A stretch of 64,000 bases of DNA from the NCBI GenBank assembly GCA_023053685.1, contig JALIGW010000003.1:43842496-43906495 (forward strand), read 5' to 3'. The translations under genes and the position numbers were made by a program. Shown piece after piece: positions 1-10,329 of this stretch (position 1 is the first letter of the stretch; each line of letters opens with the position of its first letter). The DNA is from Diadophis punctatus similis. Its lineage: Eukaryota; Chordata; Lepidosauria; Squamata; Dipsadidae. The notes below the pieces were generated by a model. That model saw nothing but the letters and a program-made list of their open reading frames with translations. It had not been told where the DNA came from and did no database searches.

Positions 1-336
1 AGTTTTCTTCTTTATGACAGATTTCAAATATGATAAGTTCCTTAATGATGATCCTCATCAACACATCTTGAATTCTCTATGTTTTTTTCCTCTCAATTTC
101 AGAGATTCCTCATAAAAGAACTCAAGAAGACTCTGGATGTAAATATTTTGAGTTGCTTCATACTCAGTCAGGTAGACACAGCAGACAGCCCACAATCTTT
201 GGTATTTCACTGTAGAAATCAAGAGGTTGATTCTGGAACATTTTTCATGCAATCAGTGAATTCTGATGTTGTGCTATGATCCCTCCCATATGTTTGAATT
301 CCCACTTCATATTAAGTCATTCTTTTCTAAACAAGT
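1..336. other. unannotated AT-rich sequence
   Basis: No gene, repeat family or terminal repeat is recognisable. Two overlapping open frames of about 65 codons show no family signature and are treated as chance. Confidence 0.5.
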
Positions 337-1725
337 GTGTGGTTTAAAAAAGAATTACTTAACATTCTTAGAACACTTACAACACCAAGCTATTTAAAGA
401 ACTTCCGTCCAGTCTCCAACTTACCCTTCATGGGTAAAGTTGTTGAGAAAGTGGTGTCGCTCCAACTCCTGCGGTTATTGGAGGACACTGATTATCTGGA
501 TCCCTTTCAATCGGGTTTCAGGTGCGGCTACAGTACGGAGACTGCTTTGGTCGCTCTGATGGATGATCTCTGGCGAGCCCGGAATGGAGGTCACTCCTCC
601 ATCCTGGTGTTACTTGACCTCTCAGCGACTTTCGATACCATTGACCATGGTATCCTTCTGCGTCGTCTTGGGGAGGTGGGAGTGGGAGGCACTGTTTTAC
701 GGTGGTTCTCCTCCTACCTCTCCGATAGGACACAGCCGGTGTTGAGAGGAGGGCAGAGGTCGGCCCCTAGGCCCCTGATTTGCGGGGTGCCACAGGGCTC
801 AGTCCTCTCGCCCATCCTGTTTAACATTTACATGAAACCGCTGGGTGAGATCATCCGACGACACGGGGTGAGGTATCAGCAGTATGCTGATGATACCCAG
901 TTGTACATCTCCACCCCGTGTCAGTTCAGTGAAGCAGTTGATGTAATGTGCCACTGCCTGGACGATGTGAGGGTCTGGATGGGAGTGAACAGACTCAAGC
1001 TCAACCCTGACAAGACTGAGTGGCTCTGGATATTGTCCCCCAGGGACTATGTCAACTGTCCCTCCTTGGTTCTCGGGGGAGAAAAATTGACTCCCTCAGA
1101 ACGGGTTCGTAATTTGGGTGTTCTCCTAGACCCACAACTAAAATTGGAGCAACATCTTTCAGCTGTGGCTAGGGGGACCTTTGCACAGATCCGTCTTGTG
1201 CACCAATTGCGACCCTACTTTGAGAGGGAGGCTTTGCTCACAGTCACTCATGCCCTTGTCACCTCATGGCTGGACTACTGTAATGCACTCTACATGGGGC
1301 TACCCTCAAAGAGCATCCGGAGACTCCAATTGGTACAGAATGCAGCTGCGCGAGCTGTGGTGGGTGTGCTGAGATACACCCATGTAACACCCATTCTCCA
1401 CCAGCTGCATTGGTTGCCTATTAGTCTCCAGTCGCAATTTAAGGTGTTGGTTTTAACATTTAAAGCCCTACATGGCTCAGGGCCAGGTTACCTTCGGGAC
1501 CGCATCCTACCACATACCTCCCTACGACCAGTTAGGTCCCACAGAGTGGGCCTCCTCCAGGTCCCATCAGCCAAACAATGTCAGTTGGTGGGCCCACGGA
1601 GGAGGGCCTTCTCTGTGGGAGCCCCATCCCTCTGGAACCAACTCCCACCAGAGATCCGGACTATCCCCACCCTACTGGCCTTCCGTAAAGCCGTAAAAAC
1701 ATGGCTCTTTTGGCAGGCGGGGTGA
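337..1725 (+). CDS. L2/CR1-group LINE reverse transcriptase, 5'-truncated, open frame
   Basis: This 462-codon open frame encodes the reverse transcriptase and C-terminal part of a non-LTR retrotransposon, which copies its own RNA into nicked DNA. Visible RT blocks are NFRPVSNLP (about residue 22), LDLSATFDTID (93-103, first catalytic Asp), GVPQGSVLSP (150-159) and the active-site YADD (183-186). The C-terminus has the WNQLPPEIR and FRKAVKTWLF blocks found in CR1/L2/Rex LINEs. The endonuclease domain is missing, so the copy is 5'-truncated and the first roughly 15 residues are probably flank read in frame. No internal stop is present, so the insertion is fairly young. Clade (L2 versus CR1) is inferred from motif style and is the least certain part. 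Confidence 0.9.
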   Translation: MWFKKELLNILRTLTTPSYLKNFRPVSNLPFMGKVVEKVVSLQLLRLLEDTDYLDPFQSGFRCGYSTETALVALMDDLWRARNGGHSSILVLLDLSATFDTIDHGILLRRLGEVGVGGTVLRWFSSYLSDRTQPVLRGGQRSAPRPLICGVPQGSVLSPILFNIYMKPLGEIIRRHGVRYQQYADDTQLYISTPCQFSEAVDVMCHCLDDVRVWMGVNRLKLNPDKTEWLWILSPRDYVNCPSLVLGGEKLTPSERVRNLGVLLDPQLKLEQHLSAVARGTFAQIRLVHQLRPYFEREALLTVTHALVTSWLDYCNALYMGLPSKSIRRLQLVQNAAARAVVGVLRYTHVTPILHQLHWLPISLQSQFKVLVLTFKALHGSGPGYLRDRILPHTSLRPVRSHRVGLLQVPSAKQCQLVGPRRRAFSVGAPSLWNQLPPEIRTIPTLLAFRKAVKTWLFWQAG

Positions 1726-1905
1726 AAAAGAAGATCAGATTCCCCCATGAATGAATGTTTTTTAAAATAATGTTTGTATTTTTTTAAATTGCTTTTATTG
1801 TTTTTATTGTATATTTCTTATCTATGCTGTACGCCGCCCTGAGTCCTACGGGATTGGGCGGCCTATAAGAACGTTTATTAAATTAAATTAAATTAAATTA
1901 AGCTA
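1726..1905 (+). repeat. 3' UTR and (TTAAA)n tail of the preceding LINE
   Basis: The stop codon is followed by a short AT-rich UTR, the block GCCGCCCTGAGTCC, the segment GGGCGGCCTATAAGAA, and a terminal (TTAAA)n array at about 1864-1901. LINEs of this group often end in short tandem repeats rather than poly(A). The tail marks the 3' end of the insertion. Confidence 0.75.
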
Positions 1906-1998
1906 CAATATCTGAGTTCAACACTTTACATTAATCCATAAATAAATCACATTATAGCTTAGATCAGAGTGTGAATCCAGCCTATAGTTTATCTAGGC

Positions 1999-2046
1999 CA
2001 ATAGTTCCCAACCTGTGGTTCATAGGCACCACTGATTCATGGGGAA
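1999..2046 (+). mobile_element. possible hAT-type MITE remnant (one end)
   Basis: AATAGTTCCCAACCTGTGGTTC resembles the terminal CAGTGGTTCTCAACC block of hAT MITEs such as that at 23213. Only one end is visible and no target duplication was found. Confidence 0.3.
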
Positions 2047-2555
2047 GATAATGTAATAATAATTTAATCCTATATATGTTTTCAATATTATAATCAAGGC
2101 TGCATCATTTGCAATGTATTTTGCTATATAAAGCATCTTGTGTCCTATCACATTCTTCTAATGAACTATATTTGAAAATAAGCACATTAACTTTTTTTAA
2201 AAGTTGCATTTTTAATATCGCTTCAAATATATCAAGCATAGCCCGTGCTAAAAGGCATTTAGAAATAACTTGCTTATATGGTATCTATGAGAGCTTTCAG
2301 TGAAAAATGTTACTTGTCTGCATAAGCAAAACGTTAGAAATAGCTCATTTGGGCAGCATTTCCTAATGCATAATTATTATGTCCCATTAAAAAGTTATTT
2401 TCTGTATGTCAACAGAATCACTTTGCTGTAAAATGATAGAATGGCAAGTGGTAAGTGGCTTTCTCAAGAGTCCAGAAAACAGAACTCTCTAATGTATTTT
2501 AACTTGAAAGCTTCCAGTTACAAGATATCTCAAATAACTGTGACCATAATTCAGA

Positions 2556-2914
2556 AAAGATCACTTACGGATGGTCTTTGGCTTACAACCATTCGTTTAG
2601 TGACCATTCAAAGTTATAACAACACTGGAAAAAGTGACTTATGACCATTTTTCACACTTATGACCATTGCAGCATCACCATGGTCATGTGATCGGCCTTT
2701 GTGACCTTCCCAGCTGGTTTCCAACAAGCAAAGCCAGATTTGCTTAACAACCATATGATTCACTTAACAACGACAATGGTTTGCTTAACTATGGCAAAAT
2801 TTTCATTAAAAATAAATAATGGTTGTAAAATGGGGCACAGCTCACTTAACAACTGCCTCATTTAGCAACAGATGCTTTGGACTCAATTGTGGTTGTAAAT
2901 CAAGGACTACCTGG
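2556..2914 (-). mobile_element. Tc1/mariner-type MITE, diverged copy
   Basis: Read on the minus strand the element begins CAGGTAGTCCTTGATTTACA and carries the repeated 'TTGTTAAGTGA' style sequence. The same family with clear TA flanks occurs at 11945-12340, 37762-38397 and 45539-45771. It is non-coding. The left boundary is approximate and the flanking TA is lost on the right. Confidence 0.65.
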
Positions 2915-3987
2915 ACCAGACCAGAGGCATCACTAGTATATCTTCACCTTTCCTGCTTTGATATCATAACTTTTGGGCTGCAGTTGTCATCGCTATAATG
3001 GATACAATAAATTTTAATCATTCCACATTGATTCCTGAGTAATCAATGACGCTGAGGGAGAAAGCATAATGACATGCCATCTGTAAAATGTGGTCAAAAA
3101 CTGTAAAATAAACATCTCCCTCTCCTATTGCATGTGTAAAGTGTTCCTTATAGTAATCCAAAGTAGTTCCAACAATGCTGTTTTTATTTCGTTCTAAGAT
3201 TGTTCAATTAAAAAAAAGTATCAGTGTATTTTTTAATTCAATAATTTCCAGAATCTCGATAAAAACTGAATGGTTTTAGGCTATTGTAATATTGAATATT
3301 CTGTATAAGAAACACCTGCAGTAAATTATAATCTGGGGAAAAGATTCCTGTCCTCGCCAACCAAAATCCAGGACACCCTGTGTCATTCCTTGACCATGCT
3401 CAATCCTCCTTAGGTTCTTTCTTGTTGCTATTTCACATATCTGCCAATTTCCCAAGAAGGATTTCTAAATTCCCCCAAATAAAGCAACATTTTAAAATTA
3501 TTAAAATCCTGAAGACATTCAAATGAGTACAGCATTATGAGATGTCTGGAATAAAATGAGAGAACCTGACTTTTCTTTTGCTTGTCTTATGCAGTGACAT
3601 CTGGAAAATTTCCAGTCCTTGCTTTCTGGACTATCTTCTTTAGTGGTAAATAAAAAGAGAAATGTCCATAAGTAATCCACGGATTAGCCAATTGTCAATT
3701 GCTAGTCATAACTTAATAATAATCCAAAGACTACACATTGCAAGATATACAGAAAATAAATTATTTATTCTTTCTACAGAAGCCTTCTCTTCTTAAATAG
3801 ATAACATTCAGTATTGTGGTATTGGTTATGAAAGATCCTTTACTACAGGTTTACTACAGTTGATGGCTATCAATTAACAATAACTTGCTGATTTAATCCT
3901 GACACACAAGACAAACAAAAATAATTATCTTGCTTCCTTATTTATTTATTGCAGTTATATCCTATCTTTCTCTGAAAGCTCAAGAGT
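2915..3987. other. unannotated intronic-type sequence
   Basis: AT-rich single-copy-looking DNA. I see no coding exon, terminal repeats or SINE body here. Confidence 0.5.
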
Positions 3988-3995
3988 GTATACAT

Positions 3996-4275
3996 CAGTG
4001 GTGGGTTGCTACCGGTTCGCCCCGGATGGGCGAACCGGTAGGGGCAGTGGCAGGAGGCTCTGCCCACCCACCCGGATGTCTCTGCGCATGTGCAGAAGCG
4101 CCCTGCGTGCGCACGCTCCCAATAGCGAACTGAATTTGAAACTCACCGGTAGGGGCGAACCGGTAGGGGCAGTGGCAGGAGGCTCTGCCCACCCACCCGG
4201 ATGTCTCTGCGCATGTGCAGAAGCGCCCTGCGTGCGCGCGCTCCCAATAGTGACTGAATTTGAAACTCACTACTG
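3996..4275. mobile_element. hAT-type MITE with 8-bp TSD and internal duplication
   Basis: The left end is CAGTGGTGGGTTGCTACCGG. The right end, reverse-complemented, starts CAGTAGTGAGTTTC. The element is flanked by GTATACAT (3988-3995) and GTATAGAT (4276-4283), an 8-bp target duplication with one mismatch. An 8-bp TSD with CAG..CTG termini is typical of hAT elements. Inside, a roughly 115-bp GC-rich unit occurs twice with 125-bp period (from 4031 and from 4156). No transposase is encoded. Confidence 0.8.
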
Positions 4276-4283
4276 GTATAGAT

Positions 4284-4884
4284 GAGTTGTTCCACACATT
4301 AATTATCTTGGGTGATAGATTGGGCTGAAAGAGTAACTGGCCCAAAATCATATGATGACATCTGGGATCTGCCTGGTCCAAGTTTAGCACCTCAACCTAT
4401 ACACTATATTGATTGCTCAGTAGAAAAGTATTGTTTGAGGGTATAACTATGGTTCATCTATACACACCAATGAAAACTGATTGCATTAAAAAGGTAAGCC
4501 CTATGTGAATTAGCATATACAATTTCATTTTAGTCTCCCCTAACAACAAAAAGCATAATCTTCCCCACAAATTGCCTCCATAGAAGCAATACAGTATACT
4601 GGATAATTCTGTTAAAAATGTAATAGAGACTTCATTTGGCCCATTATCAGAGCCCACTGCCAAGTATTGAGCAATGAGTTGTTCTTGCATTAGGCAGTCA
4701 AGATCCCCTAGTAAATCAGGTTCCACCTGCTGGACCACTTTGTCCCTTCTGTCTTTAGTGCAATTCTTTTTCAGATCAAAAAAAAGAAGAGCTAACCAGG
4801 TGCTTCCCAATCTAACACCTAATCTGTGATGGGCTTTAAATCACATTATTTTCATCAGCATAGTTAAAAAAGGAGTATAGGTTA
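4284..4884. other. unannotated; one 118-codon minus-strand open frame
   Basis: The open frame at 4454-4810 (minus) has no recognisable domain, and no splice or promoter context supports it. It could be an old element relic or chance. Confidence 0.4.
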
Positions 4885-4885
4885 G

Positions 4886-5060
4886 GGCAGGGGTCTGCAA
4901 CCTTAAACACTCAAAGAGCCACTTGGGCCTGTTTCCCACAGAAAACAAAACAACGGGAGCCACAAAACCTGGGTGAGGGTGGCCAACTCGACATCACTCA
5001 CTCCCACCCAGTCACATGACACACACCCTCAGAGGTTTTGTGGCTCCCCATGTTTTGTTT
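4886..5060 (+). mobile_element. hAT-type MITE, left-end fragment
   Basis: GGGCAGGGGTCTGCAACCTT followed by AAAGAGCCACTTGG is a familiar hAT MITE terminus in amniote genomes. The matching right end (AGGTTGCAGACCCCTG) is absent. The sequence runs into a pyrimidine microsatellite instead, so the copy is truncated or the end was replaced. Confidence 0.55.
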
Positions 5061-5078
5061 TCAATGGGAAATAGGTAT

Positions 5079-5236
5079 CTCCTCTCTCTCCCTCTCTCCC
5101 TCTCTCCCTCTCTCTTCTCTCTCTCTCCCTCCCTCTCCTCTCTCTCTCTTTCTCTCTGTATCTCTCTCATCTCTCTTTCTCTCTCATCTCTCTTTTTCTC
5201 TATCTCCCTCTCCCTCCCTTCCTCTCATCTCTCTCT

Positions 5237-5266
<30 letters not shown>
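5079..5266. repeat. (CT)n/(CCTCTCT)n microsatellite
   Basis: A nearly pure pyrimidine tract of about 190 bp built from CT, CCCTCTCT and TTTCTCTC units. It produces several artificial Ser/Leu-rich and Arg/Glu-rich open frames on both strands. Confidence 0.95.
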
Positions 5267-5269
<3 letters not shown>

Positions 5270-5834
5270 CCCTGATGCTTCTGCTTTCCCCCACCCCCAC
5301 GGCCCCAGCCATCACTGCCTGGGGAAGGAACAGGAAACAGAAATCGGCGCTTTTCAAAGGCGATGAACAGCGTTCCACTGTGAGAGCCGGGCCAGGCCTC
5401 TCTGCCTTCCAACTCGCCAATGGGGCCACTTCTGCTGGGTCATCTATCCTAATTATAGGTGACAAATGATATTGAAGATTTTTTTTAATATGTTTCTTGT
5501 CTTTGTTGCTCTTAAAATCAGGCCAAAATAAAAAAGTTAACCAGTACTAGTCAATTGTGAGAATATTTAAGGGATACAAACACCCATATTAGATGGTATA
5601 TCCCAAACACATGGAAAACATTTTTGTGACACTGTGGAAGAGTTGTGAAGCAACGCTTAAGGTACCAATATCAAAAAGCAGCTGAATCAAAAGTCTCCCC
5701 CCTCCCCAAAAAAAGCGGTATCTATTATATGAAAGACTACCTCTTAATCTTGGCTGGGTATAGCTTTCTGGTTATTAGAGACATCTGAAATTCTGAGAGA
5801 ACATTGCAGAAACTCTTGCAAAATGACTGGCAGG

Positions 5835-6101
5835 CAGGGGTGGATTCCTCCCAGTTCGGACAGGATCGCCTGAGCCTGTAGCGGATGACGTCACTGTCGG
5901 TGCCAGTCCGTGCGTGCCGCCATCTTTTTTTAATTTTGTGCGCATTTTTCCCCTTCCGAGGCTTGAAAAAGGACCCTCCTGCCCGCCCGCGGGTGAATTC
6001 TGACCTTTATTTCTTCGCCCGAAGCACAGCTGATGAGCACCTCAGCTATGCGAAATGTCGCGATGCGAACCGGTGGCAAAGGTAAGTGGAACCCAACCCT
6101 G
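5835..6101. mobile_element. hAT-type MITE of the CAGGGGTGGATTC group
   Basis: The left end is CAGGGGTGGATTCCTCCC. The right end reads AAGTGGAACCCAACCCTG. Flanks CTGGCAGG (5827-5834) and CTAGCGGG (6102-6109) fit an 8-bp TSD with two mismatches. The interior is GC-rich, contains GATGACGTCACTG, and shares the CGAACCGGTGGCAAAGGTAAGTGGAACCCA-type right end with the fragment ending at 33868. The nearby open frames at 5885-6139 are artefacts of this element. Confidence 0.7.
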
Positions 6102-6384
6102 CTAGCGGGATTATTAGAAAACGTATCTACTAAAAGCACATTTCATGGCCTTATGCTCCAATAGGTGCTCTAATATCTAAGAGTTCTACCAGCCTACCAT
6201 TTACTTTTTTGTTTTGTTGGACAAGTGACCACATTTCCAAATAAAGGTCTGGGTAGTGGCCATCCACCATATTTATTTTTCTAAAGTAATCCTTGAGATG
6301 AACGTGGAGACAAAAAGTCTCAAAAATAAAGTTGATGCTACAGGTGATCTTGTAACTTGTTACTTTCTCTTTATTGTTCTTATT

Positions 6385-6560
6385 TTTTTATAACCTTTTT
6401 TATTTTTTTATTATTTAAAAAATAATCTTTATTAATTATGTTAAAAAACAAACAAACAAACAAACAAACATAAAAACATGTATAAACATATGTATATACA
6501 AATAAAGTATCAAATATCTTTGAAAATAGAAAATATGTCAACCATCCCGTCGACACTATG
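6385..6560 (-). repeat. AT-rich LINE-like 3' end with (CAAA)n tract
   Basis: A T-rich stretch, then TTTATTAATTATGTTAAAAAACAAA-like sequence and a (CAAA)n array at about 6447-6470. This resembles the 3' end of an L1-type insertion on the minus strand, but no coding remnant confirms it. Confidence 0.35.
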
Positions 6561-7551
6561 CTTTTACAGCCTAGTGATACAAAAACATGTTTATTCTATA
6601 TAGTTATTGTAGAACCTTTTAAAAAAAATAACATTAAATGAAGCACAAAGCCTGGCAAACAGTAAGAAAGGTGTTCATAGGTATATTGTTACAATATTGT
6701 CTACTCCTATTCTAGATCATGGAGCCCAACTTTTTGTCACTTGATGCCACTTAGGTATCTTGGAATTACAAACTCTTATGATCCTCAACCAGCTTGCCTA
6801 AGAACAGCAGTATGGAAGAGACAGTTGCAAGTATTTATAGTATTTCAGGCTCTCAGGAAAAGCCCTACCCACCCCTACTTTTAATATTACAATATATTGG
6901 TGCAGGCAAGAATTAAATGCAACCTGTATCATGTAAAATACACATAGACCCAACCATATTTTGAACCAGTTCTTGGAACAAAACAGTTATCAGCTCTTAT
7001 CTAAAAAAAATATTGCTCACCTCTGATTCACAAAGAGCCTAAATTTAATTTTCACAAGAGCTGTTATCTTCCTGTGTCAAAGGAGCAAGGGAGATCACCG
7101 TCTTAAGGGATGGGAAATAGATGCAGATATTTAACAGCCTTGGCCACTGAAATATGATAGTTTGAAACAAACTCAAAAAATACACATTGTTTGCCTCAGC
7201 TCTAGAGAAATATACACTGGCTAAAGATTCTCATTTCAACATTTTGGAGCTACTTCAAATTACGAAGATCATATAAAATCCTTTTTTCCTTCCATAAACT
7301 GCTGCTATTATCTGTAGGCCACTCCCTCTATTGCCTTGCCAGATGGAATTTGGAGTTACTCTTTCTAATTCACTTGGAATGCCCCACTCCCATACAAACA
7401 TCCAAGAGCTCAGTGTGACTAATGTAATAACAGTGAAAACAGAAATACATGGAAAGAGGATGAATAGTACTCGTAATTACTACGGTCTTAGACCACCACA
7501 CTTACATGAAAAGAGACATCAGTTGACATGCAATTAAAATTAGCAATAGCA
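6561..7551. other. unannotated sequence
   Basis: No gene, RNA gene or recognisable repeat found. The 68-codon frame at 7331-7537 has no support. Confidence 0.5.
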
Positions 7552-8155
7552 ATGTCACTCAGGCTTAAATACTGCTCCATAGTGCTTTACAGCACTGTCT
7601 GAACAGTTTACAATGTCAGCATATTGCCCTCAACAATCTGGGTCCTCATTTATTTTTATTATTTTTATTTATTTAAATAGATTTGTATGCGCCCAACTCC
7701 CAGGGGACTCTGGGCGGCTAACAACATGTCAAATCCATTATTGAAATATAAAATCACATAGCAGTTAAAAATTATAAAAGTTAAAAAAAACAACCAACAT
7801 TAATGACCAGGGGGAAGACCCAAATATAATCTGATTGGTCTCACTTTCACCCCGCCTGCCGGAAGAGCCAAGTTTTTATTGCTTTACGGAAGGCCAGCAG
7901 GATGGGGATAGTCCTGATCTCTGGAAGGAGTTGGTTCCAAAGGGAGGGAGCTCCCACAGAGAAGGCTCTCCCCCTCGGCCTCGCCAACCGGTATTGCTTG
8001 GTCGATGGGACCTGGAGGAGACCAACTCTGTGGGACCTAACCGGTCGTTTTACTGACCTCAAAAGAATGGAAGGCTGAGTCAACCTTGAATCAGTCAGGA
8101 TTGAACTCTTGGCTGTAGGCAGAGTTAGCCTGCAATACTGCAGCACCACAGCTCA
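7552..8155 (-). mobile_element. tRNA-derived squamate SINE, split by a LINE insertion
   Basis: The minus-strand SINE body is present in two pieces. 7552-7642 runs up to GGGTCCTCATTT, and 8050-8155 resumes at TTTACTGACC and continues through GGAAGGCTGAGTCAACCTTG to the tRNA-like head. Uninterrupted copies (for example 43424-43645) show GGTCCTCATTTTACCGACC across this point. The break is therefore a clean insertion of the LINE fragment described separately. The family is Sauria-SINE-like; the name is inferred. Confidence 0.8.
7643..8049 (-). mobile_element. L2/CR1-like LINE 3' fragment inserted in a SINE
   Basis: The minus strand encodes a C-terminal fragment with HRVGLLQVPS, GAPSLWNQLLPEIRTIPI and FRKAIKTWLFRQAG. 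This matches the end of the LINE at 337-1725 almost residue for residue. Its 3' UTR and A/T-rich tail lie to the left (7643-7850). The copy is heavily 5'-truncated, and only about 65 codons of element-derived coding sequence remain. Confidence 0.85.
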
Positions 8156-8159
8156 TACT

Positions 8160-9739
8160 CAATTGAATAACCCTTATTTCTAGGATCAAGTGCAATCCTA
8201 TGAAGCAGATAAATTTCAACTAACAATCAGGTCACCAAAGTCAGAATGTGGCCCAGGCTTAGTACCAAATATATGATGCATTGTGTGTGGTGTCCTCACA
8301 GCACAAAGAGAGGAATCAATATTTGACTTGCTTACCCAAGATATATCAAAGCATGCTGCAGACACTTAATTGCACAACTACCTTCTAAAGAATTATTTCA
8401 TAATTCTTAATAAAGAAACAGGAAATGACCTTTCTTATACCACCGAGGTTCACAAGAACTGCAATGTTAACTAGTTCTTTCAATATGTTCAAACCTGCAT
8501 CTTCTTCCTGATTTTTCTAGTTATTTAACTCCTGCTAATTTGCTAGCTTCCATCGTGTCATCTGCTGCCATCATTTTCCTTTTGTTTTGAAGTAATACAT
8601 AAATAGATTACATTCTATTAAAATGTTGATTTCTTTCCAGGTATTCTCTTTTTTAGTTTTAGTTTTGCACACCCAGTGTATATGCTAGACTGATGTCCTG
8701 CTTTTTCTCCAGGAGCTTACATTGGGGATCTCTCTCCTTGTAACCCTGATAACAATCATATGAGATGGGTTGGATTGAGTGGGACTGGCCTAAAATCATC
8801 CAGCAGATTTCTACAGCTGTGGTAGATCTGATGAGTTAGAACAGATCTGTGGATCAGTAACTTAAGTTCAGATACATAACAGCCTATCAACCAAATTAGA
8901 AAGCTGCTAATGAAAGACATGGCTATGTGTTGATACACTAGATTTTCAAGACAGAAGACAGTTGTGGGTGAAATTCAGGTTGTGACTTGCAAGCAGTACC
9001 AGCAGGGAAGATCAAAGTAGGAACTTTTGTCTGAAAGGTACAAAACAAATAGCATGTTTATGCTCCTTTTCAGATCCTGATTTGTTTTGTTGTTGCTGCT
9101 GTTGAAAAAAATACTCCATGGAATGTATTTGTCTTGCTGATTAAGATCCCAAAAGGTAAAATTAATAACCTGAATAAATTTTGGTGCTCAGAGACAGGAA
9201 ATGAATATTTTCATATACCTAAGGAAGACTTCGGTCTCTGCAAGAAATGTTGAGAGAAATGTTAAAATCAGTTTTTATTAGAGGATATGGCCTAACCCTT
9301 CCCTTCATTATTCTGCAAAGTAGGGCCCAAGCAATGACATATTGGGTGGGGGGAGCAGAAAAAGGGAAAAGGATGATGAAAACTTCATTGTGACACTGAC
9401 TCCACCCATTTTGTACATGTGACCTGATGGAGTTTGCAGTGCAAGAACACAATGCTTTTTTGTCGTTGTAGTCCTGGCCTCTGCCCAAGTCTTATCCCAT
9501 TACCAATATCATATCTACTTTCTGTGGGATGAGACAAATTGACATTCAAGAATTAGGATGGAGATATATAATGAAAGCACAGATTGTGTGTGCGTGTGTG
9601 CATGTGTGCGTGTGTGCATGAATATTCAGAAAGGCAATTCTTAAAAGAATAAGGGGTGAGCAAGTGGGGACAAAGGCAACCATATTCAAAAATGATACAT
9701 CTCTGAAAAAAGATTAGTGTAAATGTCTGGAAAGAGTCT
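8160..9739. other. unannotated sequence with short (TG)n tract
   Basis: Only a (TGTG/CGTG) dinucleotide stretch near 9587-9618 stands out. No exon-like or repeat-derived open frame is convincing. Confidence 0.5.
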
Positions 9740-9747
9740 GTCTAGAC

Positions 9748-9794
9748 CAGTGTTTCTCAACATCAGCAACTTTTTGATGGGTTGAGAAATACTG
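9748..9794. mobile_element. 47-bp minimal hAT-type MITE
   Basis: CAGTGTTTCTCAAC at the left and GTTGAGAAATACTG at the right form near-perfect terminal inverted repeats only 47 bp apart. Flanks are GTCTAGAC (9740-9747) and GTCTAGAG (9795-9802), an 8-bp TSD with one mismatch. Almost the whole element is TIR. Confidence 0.75.
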
Positions 9795-10099
9795 GTCTAG
9801 AGACTAAACAACTCCATTTTTACTAATGTTACCTAAGAAACACTTATTACTAGAGAACCACAACAAGATGATCCTTGCCTAAGCACACAAAACTGGACAT
9901 TCTGGTTAGGAATTCTCCAAGTTTAAGTTCACATCTGGAAGACACAAAAGAGATGAAATTATCCCTAAACCAATGCATTAGGACAACGTATCAGCCTATT
10001 ATAGAGGTAAATATATGAGTGCTGAGTTTTGTTCCCAATGTAGTGTGTATTTTGTTTTTCCTACTGTTACTTTTGTACTACAATTTCCTTAACTTGTTA

Positions 10100-10320
10100 G
10101 CTGCCCAGAATTATTCTGCAAGTGGGGAGCCGTTTAAATCGAATGAGCGCATGAAGATACCTTCATTCAGCCTCAAGCACAGAGCCAAGATTTCAAGCCT
10201 ACGAAAGGCTAGCAGGGATTGGGGCAATCTAATCTCAGGGGAAATACGTTGCAAAGGGCAGGTGCCACCACAGAAAAGGCTCTCCTTCTGGGCCCTACTA
10301 GTCAAGACTATTACAGCATG
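10100..10320 (-). mobile_element. old L2/CR1-like LINE C-terminal relic
   Basis: The minus strand shows a degraded version of the LINE C-terminal block (ISPEIRLPQSLLAFRR compared with the PPEIRTIPTLLAFRK seen at 337-1725). No intact reading frame remains upstream. This is an old 5'-truncated copy. Confidence 0.5.
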
Positions 10321-10329
10321 CTCTTCCTA

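Noticed and set aside
5016..5469. Open frames of 93-143 codons, Ser/Leu-rich or Arg/Glu-rich
   Set aside because: They are translations of the CT microsatellite and its flanks on both strands.
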